From: Chlamydomonas sphaeroides
Lineage: Eukaryota > Chlorophyta > Chlorophyceae > Chlamydomonadales > Chlamydomonadaceae
Length of the DNA stretch: 64,000 nt
Reading direction: 5' to 3'
Assembly (NCBI GenBank): GCA_001662425.1
Contig: BDDC01000031.1
Span: 62,001-126,000, forward strand
Part shown: positions 42,900 through 51,439 of the stretch, one piece after another
How positions within the stretch are numbered: the first letter of the stretch is position 1
How the letters are laid out: the number at the start of each line of letters is the position of its first letter
The notes under the pieces: generated by a model
What the model was told of the DNA's origin: nothing
The model's database searches: none
What the model saw: the letters and a program-made list of their open reading frames with translations, nothing else
Program-made: the position numbers and the translations under genes

Positions 42900-44396
42900 A
42901 TGCTGCACACAAGGGGGTACCGTGTGTCCAAGGCCGCGGTTTCGTCCCGCGAGTTGGACGCGCTGCGCAAGGAGCTCACCATGACACCGCTGAGTACCAT
43001 GATGAGCAGCGGTGGCGGTTGTGGCTCGTCCTGTTCTTTCCCGATCTACGATGAGACATCTGCAGCCATCTACGTGCCGCGGTACTTTGGGTTGCAGCGC
43101 TTTGGAGCCCCCTCCAAGAACAACCTGGACCCCGGTGAACGCCGGGAGCAGCTCATTTTTAACGGCGGCTTACGCGAGGAGCAGCTCGCACCCATCCAAG
43201 CGTATCTGTCCGCGGTCGAGGACCCCCTGCGCATGGGCGGCATCATCTCTCTGTCGTGCGGCCAGGGCAAGACGGTGATCGCGCTAAACATCGTGACGCG
43301 CCTCAAGGTCAAGACGCTCATCATTGTGCACAAGGACTTTCTGCTGACGCAGTGGAAAGAGCGCATCGAGCAGTTTGTACCCGGCGCACGCGTCGGTCTC
43401 ATCAAGGGCAAGGTCATCGACGTGCAAGACAAAGACATCGTCATGGCGTCGGTGCAGAGCCTCAGCATGAAGATGTACGACCCGCGCATCTTCACTGGCA
43501 TTGGTCTGCTCGTCGTCGACGAGTGTCACCGCGTGGGCACGGAGATCTTTTCACGGGCACTGCGCAAACAGAGCTTCATGTACACTCTCGGTCTCTCCGC
43601 GACCGTGGTCCGCAAAGATGGCATGACCAAGGCGTTCGTGGCGTTCCTGGGCGACGTCGTGTTCAAGGGCGCGCACCGACAGGACGTCGTCACGGTCGTG
43701 CAGCACAGGTACTATGTGGAGGACGACGAGTACTGCCGTGAGGAGGTCATCGCCAGCATCGGCAAGCCCAACATATCGCGCATGGTCAACAACATCTGCC
43801 GCTACCCGCCGCGCAACGAGTTCATCGTGTCGACCCTGCAGCAAGTCCTCCAGCGTGAGCCCGACCGCAAGACGCTCGTCCTGAGCGACCGCAAGGAACA
43901 GCTGGCGCAGCTCTCCACCGGCCTCCAGCTCGCAGGCATCACGTGTGGGTACTACTACGGCGGACTCAAGCCTGCGCAGCTTGCCGAGTCAGAGACCAAG
44001 CAGGTGCTCCTGGCCACTTTCGCATACGCATCGGAGGGCATGGACTGCCGCGGGCTCGACACGCTCATCCTGGCATCCCCCAAGAGCGACATCGAACAGA
44101 GCTGCGGCCGCATCCTCCGCGAAAAGGCCGACGCACGCCGGCACACGCCGCTTGTGATCGATATCGTCGACGGCTTTTCCATGTTTGTGCGGCAAGGATC
44201 CAAGCGTTCCGCATATTACAAGAAGAACTCCTACGCAATCAAGCCGTCCCTAGAGGCTCTCTTCGGCGGCGGTTCCCATCGACGCAATGTGGCACACGGT
44301 CTCAAGGATGGCCCTGACAGTGACCACAGCGAGGAAGACGACGACAAAGTACATGGTGCAGGAACACTGCAAGAATACTGCTTCAGGACCCCTTGA
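42900..44396 (+). CDS. A18-like SF2 DNA helicase
   Basis: The 498-residue protein has an SF2 helicase set: SLSCGQGKTVIALNI (Walker A), IIVHKDFLLTQWKERI (Ia), LLVVDECHRVG (DEAH-like DECH box), YTLGLSATVVRKDG (motif III-like), KTLVLSDRKEQLAQL (IV) and IEQSCGRILREKADARR (VI). The layout matches the poxvirus A18/XPB-like helicases, which act in transcript release and late transcription. The first ATG is at 42900. The stop overlaps by one base with an ATG of the following frame. Confidence 0.88.
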   Translation: MLHTRGYRVSKAAVSSRELDALRKELTMTPLSTMMSSGGGCGSSCSFPIYDETSAAIYVPRYFGLQRFGAPSKNNLDPGERREQLIFNGGLREEQLAPIQAYLSAVEDPLRMGGIISLSCGQGKTVIALNIVTRLKVKTLIIVHKDFLLTQWKERIEQFVPGARVGLIKGKVIDVQDKDIVMASVQSLSMKMYDPRIFTGIGLLVVDECHRVGTEIFSRALRKQSFMYTLGLSATVVRKDGMTKAFVAFLGDVVFKGAHRQDVVTVVQHRYYVEDDEYCREEVIASIGKPNISRMVNNICRYPPRNEFIVSTLQQVLQREPDRKTLVLSDRKEQLAQLSTGLQLAGITCGYYYGGLKPAQLAESETKQVLLATFAYASEGMDCRGLDTLILASPKSDIEQSCGRILREKADARRHTPLVIDIVDGFSMFVRQGSKRSAYYKKNSYAIKPSLEALFGGGSHRRNVAHGLKDGPDSDHSEEDDDKVHGAGTLQEYCFRTP

Positions 44397-44443
44397 TGAG
44401 ACGAGTCAACATATATTCAATCTCAGCAGAGAACATATATGAG

Positions 44444-46009
44444 ATGAACAGAACGTGCGCGTACGATGCACAGGGGTCCTTAAGTTGTTCAAGAAGTCAA
44501 GGAGAAGTAGCAGTCGATCGAGGTCGTCAAGGAGTCGATCGAGGAGTAGTAGAAGACTTCTTTGCGCGAGAGGACCAAGTATGGGACCGGAACACGCGCT
44601 GGGCAAATGAGCAGAAGTTCCAGAGCGGCGCCGTGCTGTACACTATGAACGACCTGTACCGCCGAGAAAACTGCATGGCTTTCTGCGCCGCCACGGACGA
44701 CTGCAAAGGCGTTGTCTACAACGATTCCCTGCATCAGTGCACGGTGCTGGGCGCTGTCTCTTCGACAATCACCAACGACACCAAGGCTTCTAGCTGGCTC
44801 AAGGAATGGAGCGTTGATGCGGACATCTCGGACAATGACATTGCAAACGGCAGTGTGTCGTACGACTCATTCGACGAATGCGCGGATGCCTGTTACAAGA
44901 AAGCGGCATGCACAGCTGCCGTTTACACCCCGCATAACCGCCAGTGCACGATGAAGTCGTCAGCCCGTGGTCAGGTCAGCCGTTCCGGGAGTTACGTGTG
45001 GACACGCGCGCCATCTGCCATACTGAACACCCCCAACCTCATGGCGTACTACACCGGCGAATCGTTCCAAGGGACGCAATGGATGGACTTGTCGCCGTTG
45101 AAGTACAATGCCACCGTCATGGGCAAGCCCATCGCCCAGGCCGATTCCAAGGTACTGCGTGGCCGCATGTTTGTCAACGGCGAGGCGGGTGACGGCATCA
45201 ACTTCCCCGATGACATTTTACCACGCGACTACACGCTCTTCTACGTCGCTCGGTACTCGGGTGACGCCAAGGGGCGCATCTTTTCGGGAAAGACTAGGAA
45301 TTGGCTCTCTGGCTTCCACGGCGGTAAGGCGGGTGTGGCGCACCACGAAAGGTGGATCACCAATGTCGAAGACTTGCACGGGAGCAGCTGGTTTGTCGGC
45401 ACAGACCAAGGTGACTTGTACCGGTCAAACCGGAAAGTACGCAGCAAGGAAGCGCCAGGGAATCCCTCGCACGACAGCATAACGATCCAGAGCCTCTTTG
45501 GAGAACCGAGCGACTGGCAGGTGGCGTGCGTCATTGTTTACAACAGAAAGCTGACGTCGGCAGAGATCATAAAAATCGAGGATGAACTCGTAGACAACTA
45601 TAATCTCTTTGTCGCCAGACCCGAACAGGGAGAGCTCGGCAATGGCGAGTACTTGCTGAGCACCACTGCAGAGACAGCGACGCTGTGGTCGCCTAATCGC
45701 AAGTTCTTCCTAACCGTACAGGGGGACGGCAACATCGTCCTCGTGCGTGCCAAGGACAACAAATTGTTCTGGGCCGCCAACTGGACAGATACGTGGAATC
45801 AGAACCCCTTGACAAACCCAGGTCCAGGGCCGTTCAAGTTTGTGCTCCAGTCACCGGATGGTAACCTCGTCTTGTACAACGGGGAAGCGCGGCCGCTCTG
45901 GGCAACCGGGGAGTTGGCGGGGTCTGCAAAGTTGCGCGTCACGGACTATGGGCGCTTCGAGGTCATCGACGCAAGCGGTGCGTTGAGGTTCTGGCGCCCA
46001 TTTCAATGA
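44444..46009 (+). CDS. PAN/Apple - LamG-like - B-lectin protein 1
   Basis: The 521-residue protein has two Cys-rich PAN/Apple-type modules (RRENCMAFCAATDDCKGVVY and FDECADACYKKAACTAAVY). A concanavalin/LamG-like sheet domain follows (LMAYYTGESFQGTQWMDLSP; NWLSGFHGGKAGVAH). A C-terminal bulb-type lectin has the mannose-binding-type words VQGDGNIVLV and LQSPDGNLVLYN. It likely binds glycans on the host or between virions. No signal peptide is present, as for virion proteins made in the cytosol. The start at 44444 (MNRTCAYDAQGSL) aligns with the paralogues; an upstream ATG at 44396 would add 17 residues. Confidence 0.82.
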   Translation: MNRTCAYDAQGSLSCSRSQGEVAVDRGRQGVDRGVVEDFFAREDQVWDRNTRWANEQKFQSGAVLYTMNDLYRRENCMAFCAATDDCKGVVYNDSLHQCTVLGAVSSTITNDTKASSWLKEWSVDADISDNDIANGSVSYDSFDECADACYKKAACTAAVYTPHNRQCTMKSSARGQVSRSGSYVWTRAPSAILNTPNLMAYYTGESFQGTQWMDLSPLKYNATVMGKPIAQADSKVLRGRMFVNGEAGDGINFPDDILPRDYTLFYVARYSGDAKGRIFSGKTRNWLSGFHGGKAGVAHHERWITNVEDLHGSSWFVGTDQGDLYRSNRKVRSKEAPGNPSHDSITIQSLFGEPSDWQVACVIVYNRKLTSAEIIKIEDELVDNYNLFVARPEQGELGNGEYLLSTTAETATLWSPNRKFFLTVQGDGNIVLVRAKDNKLFWAANWTDTWNQNPLTNPGPGPFKFVLQSPDGNLVLYNGEARPLWATGELAGSAKLRVTDYGRFEVIDASGALRFWRPFQ

Positions 46010-46021
46010 TGACGCAGAAAG

Positions 46022-46277
46022 TACACTCGGCAAAGTCAATAGTGTTCCACCCTGGCATCGCTGCGGAACACCTCGATTCAACCTTGCTTCACCGTGTATG
46101 ACACCGGGTCGCCTACACCCTATCCTAGCACCGACGACCCGGCTCCCGGTCTGTCCTCTGCCGCTCCACCAGACAGACACGGGCGTCTTCGCTGGCTCCT
46201 GTTTCCCGGGATCATTTTGAAAAGAGAGGGCGAACGCTCTCGATCAGGTGTAACATTATTTGCTGTCACGAGTGTAA
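46022..46277. repeat. Inverted copy of the 8.9-kb promoter segment, split by 171 nt
   Basis: 46022-46088 is the reverse complement of 8944-9010 with one mismatch in 67, and 46260-46277 is the reverse complement of 8931-8948 exactly. Between the two pieces are 171 unique nt bounded by AGCAA on both sides (in reverse-strand orientation), like a short target duplication. ATTTGCTG-tcac-GAGTGTA at 46258-46276 lies 25 bp before the next lectin ATG. The rest of the 292-bp interval shows no gene. Confidence 0.75.
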
Positions 46278-46301
46278 GAGTAAGAAGTAAAATAGTAAGT
46301 G

Positions 46302-47864
46302 ATGGCTTCTTGCGCATACGACGTGCAAGGGTCCCTGGTGTGCTCCGGTCACGAAAAGACGGAGAAGAATAAGTACCGAGTTCAGGAGGACTTCTTTGCA
46401 CGTGGCGACGAACTCTGGGACCGCCGAGTACGCTGGGGACAGTTCATCATCCCAGGGAACATCCTATACACCGTACCAGAGATCTACCGCAAGGAGAACT
46501 GCATGGCGTTCTGCGCCGGCATAGACGCGTGCGGCGCCGCCACATTCAACGACACGACCAACCAGTGCTTTCTCATGAAGGGTATGACGACGTCCAACGT
46601 CCTTCTCGACGCCCTCTCGGCAACATGGATCAAGGAATGGGCCGTTGACACGGATGTGTCTAGTGGCGATATCAGCCTCGCGCTCCCCAAGGTCTCTTTT
46701 GAGGCGTGTGCGGATTCCTGCTTCGGCAATGCGACCTGCCAGGCCGCCATCTACGTGCCAGACACGCGTATGTGCACGCACAAGGGCACCGCAGGTGATA
46801 AAGTGACAAAGTCAGGGAGTTACATGTGGACACGCGGGCCATCGGCCATCACGACGACTCCCGGGTTGGTCGGGTACTACACGGGCGAGTCGTTCCAGGA
46901 TAATCAATGGAACGACCTGTCCCCGAGGGCCAACCACGCGCGTGTGGATAGTACCGGGGGGGCGCCGGTATCCATATCTGAGGGTAGCGCCCTGAGGGGT
47001 CGCCGGTTCGTGCGTGGTACCCCCAGGGAGCGGATCCTGTTCCCGACCGGCATTCTGCCGCCAAACTACACGCTTTTCCACGTCGCCAGGTACTCGGGTG
47101 CCAATAAAAAGCGCATCTTTACAGGCACCACGAACAATTGGTTGTCTGGTTTTTGGGGTGGAAAGGCTGGCGTGGCCCATCGTGACAAGGACTGGATCAC
47201 ATCTGATGCAGACCTTCATGGCACGTGTTGGGTCCTCAGCAGCGACCAACCGGATATGTACCGTTCAAACCGCCGAAACCGCACCACCAAGCGCCCCGTG
47301 CTGGATGCTGCCGTTTCTGATAACATGGCGATCAACAAAGTCCCAAACGATCCAGAGAACAGCGATTGGCAGGTGGCGTGCGTCATTGTCTACGACCGCA
47401 AGTTGACGCCCCTCGAGATCGAGCGCATCGAGGATGAGCTGGTCGCCACGTACAATCTCTACATGCCCAAGCCGAGCAGCGAGCTGGGCATCGGCGACTT
47501 CCTGCTGAGCGGCAACGCGGAGACCGCGCGTCTGTACTCCCCCAACCGCAAGTTTTACCTGGAGATGCAAGGCGACGCCAATTTGAGTGTGTATCGCAAC
47601 CCGAATGACGGCGGGCCGGGCGTGTGGCACGCCAATTGGACAGACACCTGGAACCAGAACCCACTCCTCAACCCGGGTCCTGCACCGTACAGGTTGCAAT
47701 TGACGCCACCCGATTCTCACCTCATGATCCTGAATGCCGATGGAAACCCCATCTGGCAGACGGGCGTCCTCCCGGGCTGCGCGGTGTTGCGCGTCACAGA
47801 CGCCGGTCGGTTCGAGGTCGTCGATTCGACGGGCAAGGTCGTCTTTGTGCGACCCTACACGTAA
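46302..47864 (+). CDS. PAN/Apple - LamG-like - B-lectin protein 2
   Basis: The 520-residue protein has the same domain order as the first family member: PAN modules with KENCMAFCAGIDACGAATFN and FEACADSCFGNATCQAAIYV, a LamG-like domain with NWLSGFWGGKAGVAHRDKDW, and a lectin domain with LEMQGDANLSVYR and LMILNADGNPIW. It begins MASCAYDVQGSL. The intergenic element before it carries the shared GAGTGTA motif, so regulation with copies 3 and 4 is likely. Confidence 0.82.
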   Translation: MASCAYDVQGSLVCSGHEKTEKNKYRVQEDFFARGDELWDRRVRWGQFIIPGNILYTVPEIYRKENCMAFCAGIDACGAATFNDTTNQCFLMKGMTTSNVLLDALSATWIKEWAVDTDVSSGDISLALPKVSFEACADSCFGNATCQAAIYVPDTRMCTHKGTAGDKVTKSGSYMWTRGPSAITTTPGLVGYYTGESFQDNQWNDLSPRANHARVDSTGGAPVSISEGSALRGRRFVRGTPRERILFPTGILPPNYTLFHVARYSGANKKRIFTGTTNNWLSGFWGGKAGVAHRDKDWITSDADLHGTCWVLSSDQPDMYRSNRRNRTTKRPVLDAAVSDNMAINKVPNDPENSDWQVACVIVYDRKLTPLEIERIEDELVATYNLYMPKPSSELGIGDFLLSGNAETARLYSPNRKFYLEMQGDANLSVYRNPNDGGPGVWHANWTDTWNQNPLLNPGPAPYRLQLTPPDSHLMILNADGNPIWQTGVLPGCAVLRVTDAGRFEVVDSTGKVVFVRPYT

Positions 47865-47913
47865 ATATAATTGTCACATTTTTCACTCGACAGAGTGTAA
47901 CTGTATTGTGAGG

Positions 47914-49799
47914 ATGATGACGTGTGCTTACGACGCGCAGGGTACCCTGCAATGCGTCCGACCAGAGAACGAAGCCGTGATCGAGGGGTTTGCCCGCGAC
48001 GACGAGGTCTGGAACCAACAGACCAAGAACTCCGTGTGGGCAGACAAGACCAACGTCGCTGGAGGTACTTATGAAGTCATCTCCGGCATTTATCGCCAGG
48101 AGAACTGCATGGCGTTCTGCAAGAACATCGACCGGTGCAAGGGGACCGTGTATAACAGCCTCACGCGGCAGTGTGAGCTCAAGGACTCTGTGTCTTCCAA
48201 TGTCTCCCCAGACCCCGAGACGACGCTGTGGCTAAAAGAGTGGACGCATAATCGTGGCATGCAGGGTAACGACATGGGCATCTCCTTCAAGGACATGGGA
48301 ACATTTGATGCGTGCGCGGAGGCGTGCCGCATCGAAACCGACTGCCAGGCTGCCCTCTACGTGCCCGAGCGCCGCATGTGTACGTTGAAGTCGGGGACAA
48401 AAGATCAGGGACCGGGAGGTAACGCGAGTACACCCGGCTCGTATCTGTGGACCCGGGCGCCCTCCGCGATCCTGACGACACCCGGGCTCATGGCGTACTA
48501 CACCGGGGAATCCTTCAACGGAGACCAGTGGAGCGACCTGTCTCCAGGCGGGAAGTACCACGCGCGTGTCCTCCGCGGAAGACCCACTGTGTCTATGTCT
48601 TCAGATAGCATGGGCGGGCGTAGCATCGTCACGGGAACGACCAACGACGTCATCCAATTTCCAAAAGAGATCTTACCACCCGTCTACACACTCTTCCATG
48701 TGACACGGTACACTCCGGGCTCTGCTAACAAAGGGCGCATCATCGCCGGCAGCACCAGGAACTGGCTCTCTGGCTTCTTTGGTGGCAGGTCGGGCGTGGC
48801 GTTTCACGAAGGCTGGCTCTCCTGGGAACAGGACCGACATGGGGACTGTTGGGTCCTGTCCACTGATCAGAATGCGCTCTATCGGTCAAACTTTCGTACG
48901 CGCACAGACGGCCCGGGCCCCGGGATGACCACATACGACAACATCATGATCAATTTGCACGGCGAGAAGAGCGACTGGCAGGTGGCCTGTGTCGTCGTCT
49001 ATGGACGACGCCTCGAGATGGTCGAGATCCAAAAGATCGAGAGGGAGCTGGCAGAGACCTATAACCTCTTCATGGCGAGACCGGAACGTGGTGAGTTTGG
49101 GAACGGCGATTACATGATCAGTGGGACAGAGGAGACGGGTGTACTGTGGTCGCCCAACCGACAGTACAAACTAGTCCTGCAGAACGATGCAAATCTTGTC
49201 CTCTACAGCATCAAAGACGATAAGGGCGTCTGGGCTGCCAGCTGGACCGACACGTGGGGCCAGAACCCCACGGTGAACCCGGGACCCGGGCCGTANNNNN
49301 NNNNNNNNNNNNNNNNNNNNNNNNNNNNNNNNNNNNNNNNNNNNNNNNNNNNNNNNNNNNNNNNNNNNNNNNNNNNNNNNNNNNNNNNNNNNNNNNNNNN
49401 NNNNNNNNNNNNNNNNNNNNNNNNNNNNNNNNNNNNNNNNNNNNNNNNNNNNNNNNNNNNNNNNNNNNNNNNNNNNNNNNNNNNNNNNNNNNNNNNNNNN
49501 NNNNNNNNNNNNNNNNNNNNNNNNNNNNNNNNNNNNNNNNNNNNNNNNNNNNNNNNNNNNNNNNNNNNNNNNNNNNNNNNNNNNNNNNNNNNNNNNNNNN
49601 NNNNNNNNNNNNNNNNNNNNNNNNNNNNNNNNNNNNNNNNNNNNNNNNNNNNNNNNNNNNNNNNNNNNNNNNNNNNNNNNNNNNNNNNNNNNNNNNNNNN
49701 NNNNNNNNNNNNNNNNNNNNNNNNNNNNNNNNNNNNNNNNNNNNNNNNNNNCTCGAGGTCGTCGACTCCAATGGCGAAATCGTATTCGGACGACCTTGA
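47914..49799 (+). CDS. PAN/Apple - LamG-like - B-lectin protein 3, interrupted by assembly gap
   Basis: The gene begins MMTCAYDAQGTLQC and has two PAN modules, the LamG-like domain (NWLSGFFGGRSGVAFHEGW) and most of the lectin (LQNDANLVLYS) before a run of N at 49296-49751. After the gap the frame that matches the paralogues ends VVDSNGEIVFGRP and a stop at 49799. As numbered, the two sides are out of frame. In three paralogues the missing part is exactly 121 nt, which would restore the frame, so the 456 N are a placeholder and not real length. Promoter motif TTTCACTC-gaca-GAGTGTA lies at 47881-47899, 14 bp before the ATG. Confidence 0.8.
49296..49751. other. Assembly gap (456 N) within lectin gene 3
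   Basis: The gap starts right after a 68-nt segment (49228-49295) identical to 51157-51224 in the next paralogue. This is the expected place for a short-read assembly to break. Expected true content is about 121 nt of lectin-domain coding sequence. Confidence 0.9.
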
Positions 49800-49812
49800 G
49801 AGTACCTTCAGA

Positions 49813-49831
49813 ATTTACTTGGTTGAGTGTA
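49813..49831 (+). promoter_or_regulatory. Candidate promoter element ATTTACTT-N4-GAGTGTA
   Basis: ATTTACTT-ggtt-GAGTGTA lies 38 bp before the start of lectin gene 4. The same 8+4+7 arrangement occurs at 8992-9010 (exact in both words), 46258-46276, 47881-47899 and, more loosely, 31755-31773. All are in the sense direction a short distance before an ATG. Confidence 0.55.
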
Positions 49832-49869
49832 TATCTCCAAAATAACGAGTAGCACAGCGAGAGTAGCAC

Positions 49870-51393
49870 ATGGATAACGCAAAAGCGTGTATGTACGATG
49901 TGCAGGGCGCACTGTGCTGTAGTGATACCCATGATACCAAGGAGATGTTCACACGTGACGATGACCCTTGGGACCGCTCCATCTGGTCGAACCACGATAT
50001 TCAGGGTACCCCTCTGCTGACCATACCAGATGTGCATCGAAAAGAGAACTGTGTTGTGTTCTGTCAGGGCGTGGAGGATTGCAAGGGGGTCGTCTACAAC
50101 CCCACCACAAACCATTGCATGTTGCGGAGTAGCATGACATCCGATGTAGCGCCTGACCCGTCGCTCCAGGTGTGGCTCAAGGAGTGGAAATCACACACAG
50201 ACATTGCAGGTGGTGTCATCGAAGGCGGTAGTGACATCAATGCGGATACTTTTGAAGCGTGCGCCGAGGCGTGTCAAAATAACGGCACGTGTGTGGCAGC
50301 GGCCTATGTACCCGACGCAAAGACTTGCAACCTCAAGTCGACCGCAGAGGGACGCGTAGATCGTCCGGGGTACTACCTCTGGACACCTGGTCCGTCCATG
50401 ATCGCAAATACACCCGACCTCGTTGCCTATTACACCGGGGAATCCTTTGTGCCCGGGACAGCACGGTGGATGGACCTGTCCGGGAACGGAAATCACGCAA
50501 TCGCACAGGGCGCGCCGATGCCGATGCGTGATACCGCGCAGAGCCGCGTGTACGTCCAGGGTACGACGCGCGACTTCATACAGTTCCCACAAGCGATCTT
50601 GCCACCCGTGTACACACTCTTTCATGTAACACGCTATGTTCCGGGCTCTGCGAACAAAGGGCGCATCTTCACAGGACGGACAAGGAACTGGTTGTCCGGG
50701 TTTTTCGGCGGTAAATCGGGGGTGGTGTTCCACGAAGGGTGGCTCTCATGGGAACAAGATGTTCACGGGGACTGCTGGGTCCTGTCTACAGACCAGAATG
50801 GGCTCTATCGGTCGAACTTTCGTACACGCAAGGACGGCCCCGGTCCTGGGCATCCGACCTATGACAACCTCCTGATCCAGTCGCCCTATGGCGAGTGGAG
50901 TGATTGGCAGGTGGCATGCATCGCCGTGTACAGCCGGCACCTCGACATGCAAGAGATCATCGCGATCGAGAGAGAACTGGCTGCGACCTACAAACTCTTC
51001 ATAGCAAGGCCAGATCGCGGCGAGTTCGGAAACGGCGACTACATGATCAGCGGTACAGAGGAAACGGGTGTGCTCTGGTCACCAAACAAGAAGTACTATC
51101 TGGTGCTGCAGAGCGATGCCAACCTCGTCCTCTACAGGACGGAGGGCAATGTGGGTGTCTGGGCTGCCAGCTGGACCGACACGTGGGGCCAGAACCCCAC
51201 GGTGAACCCGGGACCCGGGCCGTACAAGCTCGTGCTGCACCCGCAGGATGCCCTGCTCGTCATCTACAATGCGCAGGGCCGGCCGCTGTGGGCCAACCGC
51301 GTGACGCCAGGGTGCGCCATACTGCGCGTCACAGACTACGGGCGCTTCGAGGTCGTCGATGCCAGCGGCGATGTCAAGTTCGGGCGGCCTTGA
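49870..51393 (+). CDS. PAN/Apple - LamG-like - B-lectin protein 4
   Basis: The 507-residue protein begins MDNAKACMYDVQGALCC. The PAN modules (KENCVVFCQGVEDCKGVVYN; FEACAEACQNNGTCVAAAYV), the LamG-like domain (LVAYYTGESFVPGTARWMDL; NWLSGFFGGKSGVVFHEGW) and the lectin (LQSDANLVLYR; LLVIYNAQGRPLW) are complete. It is the closest relative of copy 3, with long identical DNA stretches that suggest recent duplication or gene conversion. Confidence 0.84.
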   Translation: MDNAKACMYDVQGALCCSDTHDTKEMFTRDDDPWDRSIWSNHDIQGTPLLTIPDVHRKENCVVFCQGVEDCKGVVYNPTTNHCMLRSSMTSDVAPDPSLQVWLKEWKSHTDIAGGVIEGGSDINADTFEACAEACQNNGTCVAAAYVPDAKTCNLKSTAEGRVDRPGYYLWTPGPSMIANTPDLVAYYTGESFVPGTARWMDLSGNGNHAIAQGAPMPMRDTAQSRVYVQGTTRDFIQFPQAILPPVYTLFHVTRYVPGSANKGRIFTGRTRNWLSGFFGGKSGVVFHEGWLSWEQDVHGDCWVLSTDQNGLYRSNFRTRKDGPGPGHPTYDNLLIQSPYGEWSDWQVACIAVYSRHLDMQEIIAIERELAATYKLFIARPDRGEFGNGDYMISGTEETGVLWSPNKKYYLVLQSDANLVLYRTEGNVGVWAASWTDTWGQNPTVNPGPGPYKLVLHPQDALLVIYNAQGRPLWANRVTPGCAILRVTDYGRFEVVDASGDVKFGRP

Positions 51394-51439
51394 GAGAGTC
51401 GTAGTAGTATTTCTCCTGCAGAGAGAGAAAGAAAGAAGA

